Shown piece after piece: positions 11,319-24,008 of a stretch of DNA of 64,000 nucleotides. Source of the stretch: Aspidiotus rigidus. Taxonomy: Eukaryota > Arthropoda > Insecta > Hemiptera > Diaspididae. The stretch is from assembly GCA_035079385.1 (NCBI GenBank), contig JAVHKY010000053.1:5022001-5086000 (forward strand), written 5' to 3'. Every line of letters begins with the position of its first letter. Position 1 is the stretch's first letter. The notes under the pieces were generated by a model. The model was not told the origin of the DNA. It was given only the letters and a program-made list of their open reading frames with translations, and searched no databases. Both the position numbers and the translations under genes were made by a program.

Positions 11319-14300
11319 CGAGACATATTGCCCTTACACATAAAAATTTATGTCGTTGTATCCTCCATGATTCGATCGGCATTGTTGACGGTGACTTGTA
11401 CCGTCGGACGAGCAGGTTACGGCATTATATCATAGAGATTTTGGCCGCGAAAAATCACGTAAAATAATGACTGAAGAAAATTATAAACAAAAAGGGACCT
11501 ATCCGCAGAATGAAAAATATTTTTCACTCTTATAACCCTCTCTCTGACTGATGTACAAAGTGAAGTAATTTATAGTAACACAGAAATATTTGCTTATTAT
11601 AGCGTACGCAAATATAGAGAGAAAAGAAAACATTAGCTAGTTCTAGATGGCAAAGGTTTCTTTGTAGGAAATGATTCAAAACCAGCGTGGTCTTGAACAT
11701 CTAGGCCTACGTCTTTGGTCTTGAACAACGTACCTACTGACTTTTTCTGGGCTCACACTCTACAAAAATCAGTTTTTTACTTTTACTTCGCGGAATTAAG
11801 ATTTTTAGCAGAAAATGTTTTTAACAAAAGTTGTTCCTCGTTGAATTATCTTATCAGATGATATATTCAACTTCTAGTCAGGGTCAACTAGTTAACGAAA
11901 GAATGGCGTTGTGTGTGATACATACCATAAAAGTGAGAGAAAGTACTACAATTTTACTCGAGACCGGACAGCTGCTTTTTCGGTGATTTTGGAACCTTTC
12001 ATCTTAACGACTTGGGTGGCACTTTCTAAACGGTCAATAGGTAGCTTTTATTGATGAAAATTGACGGAAGAGGCCAATAAAAAGGCTTCAAGATACAAAG
12101 TTACAATTCTGATAATCTTTGAAGTCAACAATGTATGGACTATATAGAATCAGAACACGTTTCAAAATTATTTTTCAATGATAATAATACTGAAGGGACG
12201 ATAATTCTACCGAACAAAACAGAATAATTGACATAATTATCTGCATATTAACGATCTGGAGAAATGAGATCTTCGGCTTGATCGAAGGGTTGGGAAAGCA
12301 ATCACGCTGTAGGTACTTATTTACGAGAATTCCGATTTTAGCAGATATATTAGATGACTGTGTCCAAATAATTTGGACGTAGGCATCTGTATTCTGTATT
12401 CATGAAGTTTTTCGAAAAATAAAATATTGTTACCCGTCGAACATTTGACGACATACTTAGGTACCTACGTATAATTTCCGAAAAATCCCCAAATGAGGAC
12501 ATGTACAAAAATCATAATGGGGAAAAGAGGATATTTCGGGGAATTTTACAATAGGGACATAAATCGGTATTTCTGCTGCGAGGACATTCGTAATATACTT
12601 TTATCGTGTTCCTTGATGCCGTAGACTCGTCAATTCTACTTTGTATACTTACTGCAGAATTGATGTCGTATTTCTCTCATATTCATTGCGTAAGGGACGT
12701 GATTATAGATTAATCAATTGTAAACTTGCAATATTCATCCTTAATCGAACCATAATTAGGTAGCAAGGAACAACTGTGGCTCTGATAAGTACCGTTGTCA
12801 GCTCAAATAGAATAGGCCTAATATATTTCCTGAAACCACCTTCAGAGAACCAAAAAGAATACGTTAAACCCTATATTCAGGCCGTGCAGTGCCAGCGTCG
12901 ACTACTCATGTCACCGAGCAAAAAGTGAACAATTACTTATTTAATCCACAGATGAGCCATCAGCATTCATTGACTAACATCTCTTGGACGTCAGTTTTTG
13001 AAAATAACTCATGGAAACGCGATTTGCTCTGTGTACCTATTCTTACGGGAAAATGTTTTCGTTGAAAATAAGAAATTCAAGACCTTAGCCAAGTTCGTCA
13101 GTGTTCTGAACGGTTTCTGTGCGTTATTACTGTATTGACCTGAATTTGTATTTTAAAAATATTTCAGTACCGGTACCTACCAAATAAACGGGTGGTCGAA
13201 CTTGATATTGTACCTAAGTAGCAGGGAAAAAAATGTGTTGATTTTTTTATCTTAGCGAGAAAAAAAAAAGGATTAACGTACCAGTAGTGTTGTTGTAAAA
13301 ATCGTGCTGAATGTAATGCTAAAAATTCATGAATTTTCTAACATTCAGACATTCCATTTCATCGTTTTGTTCTCATCGTTTATTCTCTTTATTTCAAAGC
13401 GCAATTAGAATTTCTCATTTAAAAATTGAATGGTCGTGTAGAAAAAGAAAAAGTAGTTCTCGAAAAGAACACATTCGACATTTCAGTTTCACAGAAATGC
13501 CATAAAAAAAGACTTAAATGTTATGAAAATTTGTAGTACTGTAGAAGGATGTCAGATTTACCAAATCACTATAAAAAGTAGAACGTTGAGTTTCTGGACT
13601 GCCGCCTGAGCACGTCATATTCCGTGATATTAGGGCTAATTTTGTGATTATCAACTTTTCACATGCGTTTTAACAATTATTTTGGATCTCAACAAAGATT
13701 GTAATTCATAATTAATAATAATATTTTAATCCAATAAACGTGCAGTTATAACGGTTATTATTGAGTATAAAATGGCTGTAGGATACCGTACGCGATTTTA
13801 CTAAAGCAAATGTTACATTGATACCTAACTTTATGTGAATGATTGTGAAAAACTGATATCTTCCACTCTGTTAGTGACCAAGTTTCCAGTGTTTGAAAAG
13901 AAAAACTATTTCTGCCATATTACACTTTTACGACTACTTACTGAGCATTCAATCATGGTAGACGCTACACTTCAATTTACATAGTTTTCTGCATTCTCCT
14001 TATAGTCATCAGAATTAAGAGGAGAGTGCTAAATTCAAATCACCAAGTTGAAAAAGAGCCCCAAATCGAGCTAAAGCCCTTTTTTGACCCAAGCATTCAA
14101 TTCTAAATTTGCAAAGTATCAGTTCTCCACTGGGCCATTAAGAAGGAATGGGAGAAGATTTTAATTTATTTACTTCACCATCGACTCTGATGCCGTTGTC
14201 AGCTGAAATAATATATTTCTGGAAACCACCTCAAGAAAAACAGAAGGAATTTTAGAAATGTAGGTTAGGTAGATTACCTACATGGTTAGAAACGTCGAAA

Positions 14301-17300
14301 GTTTTAAATGCGAGAGACGTATATTATGAGCGGGTACAATATTACCTAATACAGTGGCGTAGGAATAGCGAAATTTCGGGGGGGGGGGGGGCTGGGACTT
14401 TTTTTAATTAATTGCATAAAAATTTTGAATCCACAACTACGCCACTGACCTCATGCTTAAAGCGACAGCTCTTCAAATACTCAGTATACAGCATAACTAG
14501 TTGTGGTTAGATTTTGTTTCGACAATCCAGAAACCATACAAACTTTTCATAACAGATTTGGAATATCTCTAGCAAATACTTATGGTAGTGCAATTAGTTG
14601 AACCATTAAATATTTTCGAAGTTTCGTTAGTATGGTCACCCTTTTCATCTTTCACTGACGATACTGTCTAATTTCATTCATACTGATAGTTCCATCAATT
14701 ACAAATGTGGCACGTCGTATAGACGATCTTCTGGAATGAAGAAAGGAGCTGAATATTGGAGTCTATCGCTGTGATCACAGCTACAGAGATAAAGAAAATC
14801 CGGATTTATTCCTTTTCCCGTGAGTTTCTCGAGTGAACTGATGTACTATCAAATAGTTTCCTTCAAACTCCCTTAAAAACACCCTAACAGGGTACTGCGC
14901 AAGTTTATGACTATTTTCAAACGTACGATAGATTGTAAGCACTTGACCAGAATGGGACGCTACTAGCCTCGCAGTATTAGACATTTGAAAAAAATATATT
15001 ATCCATAAAAGATTAGGTATACTCGTATTGCTGGGGGTGTGGTGTTTTTATTATGTGATTAAAACCCCACAACTCCCCTCGATTTAACAGAATTCTTTTC
15101 CCTAAAAAGACCCCAAGTTTGAGACTTTTTTGTGTTCTTTATTCGATTTTTCTCGAAAAATATGGAGTTCAGAAAGATGTACTTCATGGGCAGAAAGTTC
15201 GATACAAAATTTTTTTGAAATATAGTACCTATTATAATCTTTTGGATCACAATAATCTAGTGCTGTATAGTACAGAAATTTTTCAACATGGTCCAATTTT
15301 TGAAAATTGTTTTTTTTTTTGAGATTTTTCAAACAGGAAATTAACTGAGTACCTACAAATGATCTTAACTAAACTGTTTGAAATTTGATCAATCAGAACG
15401 CTTAAAAAAAATGGTAATGTTGTGCCATTTGTTGCAAAAATAGCATTGCTGTGGTACTGACAAAATTTTTCCCGGCCGGTTGAGATAAAAAATCGCTTAT
15501 AAATACTTGGCACAGCCTCATGCGTATAACTTATTAACTTATTATTATTAAATACATAGGTACTCAATACTCATAAAACAAATAATACGAGTAGTGCACC
15601 ACCGGACATAAGTTGCGCTTATGTCGGAATTGAGCTTTCAAAAAAAAAATCATAAATGTACAATAATATAGGTTCATAGAATGACGGTATAAAATTTTGC
15701 ATAGTGACGCGAATTCAGTCGAATATTTTAGGGGAGAGAGAGTACAATTTCCTCAAACCTTTTGCCTTTTTGAATAGAAACTTTTTAATTTCTTTTTTTT
15801 TTTTTTTTTTTGAGGGGGGGGGGGATTGTGGAGGAAACGAGACTACGACTTTGTTATGCATTAGAACTTGAATTTTTTTCTGATTGAGTTTGAAGGGGGG
15901 GGGGAGTGGAATTTCTCCTTCCCTCTCCCGTAAATCCGCGTTTGTAAAATAATGAACGTGTATTTGGTACGAGTCCTAAATTGCATCCAATCCATTCACA
16001 GCAACTCTTGCTACCTACCATAGATCAGAAAAGCTTCTAGATTTGAGCGATTGACCATTCGATTCTAAGGTGATTGAGAACTGTGAGTCTCCTCGCTAGT
16101 TTCAATTTTTTTCCAATGATCTGTCTTTGACGCCGAAAATTTTAAAATAATTCGCTAGTTTATTAGGTCCCTACCTATACATTTAACAGACAGGACACTT
16201 GAATATCACGTATATAAAGAGGTGTATCAAATTTTAACCATCTGTATCGAGTACATAATCTGCCCTATCATTGTTTTGTGTTGGATTTGGTAGAGAATAT
16301 TTGGGTGTCTTCTCCATAAATGTAGTAACAAACATTTCAACGTTTTGCAATCACAAGACCTCTAAATCTTGTTTGGTATCGACATTTGAAATTGGGATTA
16401 ATTAATTGAATTTATTACACACTTCAACTGATTAAAGAACCAATTAGGTACTAAGACGAACGTTTTTTCAAACTCGTACTTGAATAGATTTTATTAAAAT
16501 AAAGATAGGAATCGAACCCTGTTTTACCTGACAAATTTTCTGCTTGTAAGTCTGCTCTCTGCTCAATTGTCTTGGACTTGTTTCGTGACATTTTTCACTC
16601 ATTAACCCTACTCTCTCTTTACAATCTTACGTACGTATGTTATTATTCGATACTGGGTTCAGTAGGATTTATACTTTCATTACTTTTACGTCTCCCTGAT
16701 GTAACTTGTTATTTTTAACGCGTTGTGCTGGAATGGTGATTTGTTGCGGTACACAGTCGCGCAACCCCTTATAACTACTTGTAAGCCCAGAATGAGATTC
16801 ACTTCCTCCACCAAGTTGATTAAAAACTTATTCTATTTCTATACACCAGGAAATTCGTTGACGAATAAAAATTAAACACGCCGCTAATAACTAGTTCTAA
16901 AAACTGATACCTAAAAATAAACAGTCTATTTTTGATGAGAAAAATACGATAACGTTTTTCAAATCTGTGATGGAATTTTTCTCAGGAAACTCATACTCAC
17001 CATCGATAGCTCAGCATTAGAGGAAAAAATCTTTCTCTCAACTTGAATGACAAATCAACTTCATGCGAGAGTGCTATTCAATATGCGGTCTAATTTGAAC
17101 ATCATAAGCATGTATGTACATTTATTGGAAATTATTGTAACAATGCAATGTAGACTAGAACCGTATCACAGAAGTAATGTACCACAATAAACATGGTCGT
17201 CATGAAGAGGAGCTATCATCATCAAATGTTCTCGACATTTAGGAAACATATATAATAAACACATTTAGCGGTGTCCGTGTACATGATAGAGGTCTTTTAA

Positions 17301-19100
17301 GAACCCAATGAACGGGCCAGGCTCATCTTAATGACGCATTAACCTCCAACAGATGAAATCAAGGTGCGACTGCAAGGGCTGGTTAAGCACCGCTCGCATT
17401 TCCTTGAGAAGGCGCACCTTTGCGTCCAGCTAACGGAGGTCAGATCCACGAAGTTTTTATGGCGGTTCACAAATATTATTCATGCGTCATCTTCGCACCG
17501 CGGTAGACCACGTGTATTATACAAGTGAGACTGCATTATTACATTACGCGTCAGATAGACCACATATTGGAATAGCACCAACTTCAACAATATCAGCCCA
17601 CAATAACAGAGTTTCTGACTACAGCTGCGAATGCGTTACTTCTTCTGAAAATGGGTTAGAATTACTTATTAGTCACGTCCAATCTTATATTAATCTTGAA
17701 AAGTTTTATCCTCATTTTACTCTTTGAAATGTAAATTTAAGTTATACCAGTATGCGAATTTCATTGACATTTGACCTACCTACAATTGTTAAACTTCAGT
17801 TTCTAACAATTTTATGGAATAAATTCGTAAGTGAAAATCAATTGACTTCCACTATCACTCGATAATTATTATGATTCAAAAATCCTTCTTTTAACGAGTT
17901 AGACTACAATTTTGACACTCGAAATCTGTTTTTTTTTCAGTGTCAAGAACTTTTAGGAGTTGACGGTTCAATCCATTGTCTCTATTTTAAATTACGAGAG
18001 ATGTTTCAATTTCTCAAGAGTCCTTATCTGGTACGAATTATGTATAAACACAAAACTTATAATAATTAGCCTAATGTATTTGAAGAAAACAGAAGAAATA
18101 TTTTCAGTAACTCTCATCAGTGTCACCAAGACGGTTTCAAACCCATGAATGTCACGTTTGTCAACTTGCAAAGATAAATAAGAACGAATAGGATAAAATG
18201 ATGAGACTCGAAAAAAGGATTACCACCTATTTTGTTCTATGATATTCTATTATTATTTTTTAATGGTTAGGTACTTAAGAATGTCAAATTTTTGAAGAAA
18301 TTTTTTCTGCAAGACGTTGTTCGTCCGGAATAAATATGTTGACGCATTGATGGTAAAAATCAAATTTTAAACGATTCAAACGAAATTTTTAGCTTTAGAC
18401 TCAGAATAAATTATCCTTCTTACTTAAAGTGAATAGACTGTGTAAACTCTTCATAGTGTGCTCCAATATATAGAAATGTTCTTATCATAGGTAATCATCG
18501 GTTCTCTGAATAGCGAATAACTTTCTAGAAAACGCCTACCAAGTTTCACATTTCGATGTTTGAGAGGTCTTAGATTGCAGCTAGCACTGAGAATAAAATT
18601 TTCCTTGATTTTTTTGGTCGGAAAGGATTTAATTGTCCAAATAATTCTTCCCCTTCTTGATGCGAAAATTATGATCAAGCTACCTCAGAAGGGGAAAATA
18701 TATATCACATCCCTCCCCGAAAATTCGCGGTTGATAAATCACTTATATGAGTCGAAAATGAACGCAAACTAATCGTTTTCGTCGTATCAAAACCACCGAG
18801 TCTCTGTCTCTCAATTTGCATTTAGTTTGTCGTTCCATTCATGTAGCCGAATGACCCTTGGGCCGAAGTCTGTATACTTCATACAGAGCTCCGACATAGT
18901 AGAATTTTAGAGCTAGGAAAGAAGAAGAGGAGAGGACAAAGCGAATCGATCCACAACAGCAATTTAGTTTAGATTAGTGACAAAATAATTAGAAACCATC
19001 TGTAGGAGAGCAGCCAACTCTTGAGTCTTGACAGCATGTTCAAGAATCAAAACTGAACGACTGATTCAAATTAGCGATGGATCTGATAAGCGAAAGTCAC
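11317..19100. other. Gene desert with old dispersed repeats
   Basis: About 7.8 kb without a supportable exon. It contains a partial direct-repeat pair (about 12,793-12,860 and 14,190-14,255), a 96-bp hAT-type MITE at 14,352-14,447, several G-runs (for example 14,380-14,391), a small perfect-looking hairpin at about 15,601-15,628, and an unusually GC-rich block at about 17,256-17,460. Open frames here (for example 15,059-15,567 and 17,482-17,727) lack domains and splice support. Confidence 0.5.
14352..14447. mobile_element. 96-bp hAT-type MITE
   Basis: The element begins CAGTGGCGTAG and ends CTACGCCACTG, a perfect 11-bp inverted terminal repeat of the CAGTG type common in hAT elements. Flanks are ACCTAATA on the left and ACCTCATG on the right, an imperfect 8-bp target duplication (six of eight match), consistent with an old hAT insertion. 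The interior is AT-rich with a G-run; there is no coding. Confidence 0.7.
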
Positions 19101-19404
19101 TGATAAGAAATTGATTCTGGTAAAAGTTTGCGCCGTGGTTTGCGCTTTCCGATGATACTTTTTGAATTGAAAAAAATTAATAATATTTATGTTGTCTGTT
19201 TTTCCTCTGGAATTGGGAAGATTTCAGTATCACCAGAGTTTTCATTACCAGACGTTGTTTTCTCGTATCACTTATTCCATGATACCGCTTTTGAGGCGAT
19301 ACTGACAGGACGGTGAGACCGAGAGTAATTCATCATTCATAATATGATCATATCTCGACCGGCTGGTCGTATTTAAGTTAAGCTGCATGCGTCCCTTATT
19401 AACG

Positions 19405-21042
19405 ATGTTTGCCACCGCGCAAGAAGAATTTATTGCTAGTACCGAAGAATTCATCGCGGATAATGAACTTTGGTTGCAAAGCACGATCAGTTTGATAGGA
19501 TGGAAAATAGGAAATAACGCAGTCGAAGTAAATCGATAGTTCTCTTCAATTCCTTGAAATTGTTTTTCCGGTCTAATAGGCACAGTGTATTATCCATATT
19601 ACAGATCGATCGACCTGATCTTGTCGTTTGTCCCATCAATTCTGAACATCGTATGCCGGCAGAATCGATCGATAGGCACGTCGTTAAATGTGAAAAGAAA
19701 CATGGATCATACCCAGATATTTCAGATGTGGATTTAACTATCGGTAAATTAAAATATTTGAATATAATCCCACATAATTCTTTCTATGTTGACTGTATAG
19801 TCATTCATTTGAATTATATTTTTCAGGAGTAGCCGTCAATGTGAGTTTAATTTAATGGGGAATTTCAATGTCATTTTTCATACCATATCCTTTATGATTG
19901 TTCTATACCGTTGATTGTAGTCTATGTTGTATCTAATTTGTTATTCACTGTCGTTGTTGTAGATCCGTGTCTTAGTTCAGTTCTTCAAAGAGAACGTGAT
20001 CATATAGCTAACCAATCAAATCGGTATGTGTAGGATTATTAGTGAAACTCGATCGAAATTTTCTTACCTAATACAATTATCATTTGTAGGTTGGAAGCAT
20101 CAAAAGAACAAACATCTTCCTCCCTTACATTGGCGGAATTATTGCAAGCAGAGCGCGATGCAAAACGACGACGTGCAGCTCATCGGGGTAAAAGGGTGCA
20201 TTCGAACAAGAAGTCTTATAATGAAGTAAATGAACGACTATTAGAGCTATCATTTTCTTAAAAATCCTCTGACCGAAAGTTTTTGATTTTAGGTTATGCG
20301 AGAGGTGATTGCTAACCAGATGTCAACTTTGAGCGACAGCGTCGAGAGCGACAGAAACATTGAAGAAAATTGTAAACCTATTGTTCAAGAATCAAACGTT
20401 CAAAATTCAACTTACTTAGGTCTAGGAGACCCATTCTTTCGAGGAAATCCTTACAAGAGATGGTTAACGATAGAACAAGAAGAAAAAGTTCAAATTGAAA
20501 AGATGAAAAAGCAATCCACAAAATGTTCACACGATAAACGACGAGATGAGCGAAGTCCTCGACACTCACGAATAGACCGCGATCATCAATCTTCTCATCG
20601 AGAAGATCCTCGTCGACACTACACATTAGATCGTGATTATAAAAAGGATGAGCCCACTCGTCAGAGAAATCGAAGTGTAAATCGAACGAAGCCTCAAAGC
20701 TATCATCGATCGTACGATCGTGATTTTAATAGAGAACGAAGCAGAGGCAAAGATCGCGATATGATTCGGAAAAAATATGTTCATTCACTGGAAATTGCTG
20801 ATACTGAGCGTAATAAACCTCAAAAATCATGCGAGAATGATTATCAGAACGCTGTTCAAATTATAAAATCGGAAAAATCTGAAGATTGTGACAAATCTTC
20901 CACCTTAGAACGGAAACGAAAATACGAGGAGTCTGTAGAGTCCAGCGATGAGTACGAAAAGCGACATAAGAAAAAGAAGAAAAAGAAGAAGAAAAAACAT
21001 AAACATAAAAAAAGTAGTCGACGCTCGTCGAGTTCTGATTAA
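19405..21042 (+). CDS. SNRNP48: U11/U12 snRNP 48 kDa protein (minor spliceosome)
   Basis: A five-exon model, 402 aa: 19405-19527, 19605-19743, 19963-20023, 20090-20225, 20293-21042. All borders are GT-AG and all phases agree. The key domain is a U11-48K-type CHHC zinc finger in exon 2, with C50-x5-H56-x9-H66-x3-C70 within VVCPINSEHRMP...RHVVKC. U11-48K is known to use this finger to contact the 5' splice site of U12-type introns. The N-terminal helix with FIASTEEFIADNELW and SLIGW, the KRRRAAHRGKRVHSNKKSYNEV segment and the following REVIANQM match the family order. The C-terminus is Arg/Ser/His-rich and ends in a lysine tract and SSRRSSSSD, like the human protein's RS-like tail. A polyadenylation signal AATAAA lies at 21,384-21,389. 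The start ATG is the first one in frame with the conserved N-terminal helix. Confidence 0.9.
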
Positions 21043-21383
21043 ATTAATCTGAAATCATTTCCAAGTCATGAATAAGTTTAGAATTATGTGTTCTGAGAAG
21101 TGTGATGTTCACCACATTCTTGTTATATTGTCATAAAGACGGCCTAGTCCGAGGGGGATCAGGTGCACACTCACCTTCAAGTAAGTTCCCAAACTACGAT
21201 CGGAAACCTTGCTTTTCAAATTTAATTTGTTCTTGTATAATGTGAGCTAAAGGAAATATCTACTGTAAAATTTTCTCGCTGTTGATGCGAAAGTGTGTCG
21301 CCATCAAATGTGCTTTCAAGTCCTATATTTTTCTAAAATGTTTCTCTTCATTTCATTTTGGAAACTTTTAAGACTTAAATCAA

Positions 21384-21389
21384 AATAAA
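21384..21389 (+). terminator. Polyadenylation signal of SNRNP48
   Basis: Canonical AATAAA about 340 bp after the SNRNP48 stop codon, the first one found in that direction. Confidence 0.55.
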
Positions 21390-22391
21390 TTTATTCAAAA
21401 TATGAAAAAGTGCATAAATAATGAAAAGGGACCAAACCAGAAGATTTTTCTTTAGGATATTTTCTATTTCAAACTCCAACGTTTCGACTCTCTGCAATCG
21501 TTATCATCAAAAACTAACAAAATATAATGCCATTGTTTTTTGTCCTTTTTTTGTTTTATGTATTTGCTTGCATCGTGTCAGCTTTCCGCGCATGTAAAGG
21601 GAGGATGGTGGCTGGAGAGTTCTTTTTCGAGTCAAGTGTAGAATTATACGTCGTGTATAATAGAATTGAATTTAGTGTGGGTCCTTATGCGCATGGTCAA
21701 CTCTAAAAATATTTCCCAGAAGGTACATTTTGAGCGCAAAAATTTTTAAACTGATTTCTAGGGTATTTTCTACAATCCAAGAGTGTATGGACGAACAGAT
21801 ATTTTCGCCAAATTTTCGAGGAATGTTTTCACTTGAAATAATTCATATGAATAAAGGCAGGGCAGAAAATATTCTTACTTACTACTTTCCTACTTCTAAT
21901 ATTCCTTGAGGATAAATCCACTCCGAAATTTCTGGTGCTTTAATTTTTTCAAAATGGAAACAATAAAAATTTATGAGTTTCACTTCATGTTTGCAGTAGA
22001 ATTAAAACAATTATAGTCGTACCCCTTCTAACTCACACGCCCCACCTTTTGCCTCAAAATTCAAAACGTAATTTTATGCAAACTCCAACTTGAGTAATTT
22101 CGCTCGCCACTTTCGCCTTGCCTCATTTTCTCTTTCTAATCAGGTAATCACCCAAAAACTACTCTTAATTCTTATTCGTGAATCATTTTCGGTACTAAAA
22201 AATTACAGTAAATTGATATTTTATTTTGATCTGCATCGGATAGTGACGATGATAATCAAATTTTCATTTGCGCGAAGAAATTGACAATATTTAGTTTTAC
22301 GATTTAGCATTTCTGTTCTGTTCTTTTTCATTCCATCCAAACAAAACAATCTGACAGCATAAAAACAATTAACTTATGAGAATCGTCTAGT

Positions 22392-23110
22392 TTATGTTTC
22401 CAAAACGCATGTTCGTCCAACCATAAGGCAGAAAGTCATCAACCAATGATTGAATTTCCATACTGAAAATAAAACTCACATAAATGAAGGTAATCGCTAA
22501 GAGCATAGACTACCGCCATTGTACATCAACTTTACCGCAAGTGCTTAATGTTGCAAATACTTTTTTTCGTCGATAAAATAACATGATGATTTGACAAAAT
22601 ATCTCAACACCTTCAACTAAGATCCATGGTAACAAAAATTCATTCCTATCCTGTAACGATAGTGTAAATTTTGGTAGGTAATTAATAAAATAACATGTAA
22701 TGAAAACATGATTAAATTGCAACCTCGAGAACTCCCAACAATAGAGCCACGTTTAAAAGGAACAAAACAAGTAAACTGCCACAGGTAGCCGCGGTATTTT
22801 TGGAAAACAGATCCTTATCTACAAACAAATCAACCAACTTCCATAAATCATTAAATCAGTGGATAAGTTTGCTGATATACATTTCCCAGCCGGACTGAGA
22901 TACAATCAAAGTATCAATACCGTAATACCATGTATTTACAATCGGCACTTTCCGCCGTCGTAAAATTTGATGAATATCGTTCGCGAACATGAGCTGTCAA
23001 AAATTCACACTATTTCTCATCAAAATCAACTTGTTGGAATAAGGGAGCACCAAGTTTTCTACTTACCATTCGAAAAATGCATCCTACTACGACGCAAATA
23101 GGACAATAAT
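22392..23110 (-). CDS. Tentative small multi-pass membrane protein
   Basis: Several short hydrophobic open segments on the minus strand are bordered by plausible splice sites. One near 23,105-23,060 (FFYYCPICVVVGCIFRM) ends at a GTAAGT donor. A second starts after TTTTTGACAG at about 22,993. A third, about 22,826-22,727, is strongly hydrophobic (CGSLLVLFLLNVALLLGVLE). A fourth follows CGTTACAG and holds NEFLLPWILVEGVEIFCQII. A last one ends at the TAA at 22,392-22,394. The order hydrophobic helix, then NxFLLPWxxxEGV helix, recalls small insect four-helix membrane proteins of the DUF4728 kind. The donor after the third segment (GTTGCA) is weak and the 5' end is not found, so the model is provisional. 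It could be a decayed gene. Confidence 0.35.
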
Positions 23111-24008
23111 AAAAGAAATTTTTCAAATAATATAAATTACAAATACGAATTTGTAATTGAGTAATCATGAAGAAGTTGACAACCTAGTTTTACAATTATG
23201 ACTCATTTATAAATTTCAAAATGGATTGATCAATTATTGTTAGTTATGGAGGAAAGAGATAAATAGGGAAAATAATCAACATCACTTGGAAAAATTGATA
23301 AGCAAAAGATCATCGAAAATAATAATTCGGTACATAAGTTTGTAGCCAGCAGTATAGTTTATCTAATAATTAAAGAGGAATTTGATAGACGCCAAAAAAA
23401 AAAAAAAATCTTCAATGATAAATGGGGCATCACCAACTCATAATTTTGCGCGAAAGAAAATACACAAGTAAATTACAACTGCCGAATGCATGATAATCAA
23501 ATGCTGACTGGAATGATATCGAAATGATAAAAAAATAAAATTGTGCTGAACTTGGCCCTGCTAGGTACGTACAAAATATTCAAGTAATGTAAGATAAATT
23601 CCTTAATCAAGTGATTCGAATTTGTTAAAATTTTACGCATAATGACTCATTCATAATTATAGTTCGAAATCGGGATAAGATGTGCGGGTTAGCTTATTCA
23701 TGTGCGCATTCATTCCTGTAATTGACTTTCTCAACCAAAAATTTTTACCCAGAGACTTTGAGCCCTTCACTATGATTGTTATTGAACGGAAAATTACAAA
23801 AAAAAAACAAAAGTTTTGTACTCAAGTTACGAATAAAAATTGGGGGGGGAAAATGCATGACAAGGCCTACAAATGTATGGTAATTCTTCATTTCTCATTC
23901 GTAAGAAAAATGGGAAGCAGTTTCGTTGATACTAGTTCCAGTTTGATAGAAACAAGACTGATTTGAACGTGGAAGAAAGGAAAATCATTTTTCTTTCTCT
24001 TCTTTCAA

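Noticed and set aside
16505..16575. tRNA-like stretch on the minus strand with GGGTTCGATTCC
   Set aside because: The T-loop box is good, but the acceptor stem does not pair and no proper D-arm or anticodon stem is seen. At most a decayed tRNA or SINE.
19827..19840. 14-nt micro-exon of SNRNP48 between CAG and GTGAGT
   Set aside because: Including it puts the next exon out of frame with an early stop. Skipping it joins exon 2 to 19,963 in phase and gives the expected DPCLSSVLQRERD sequence.
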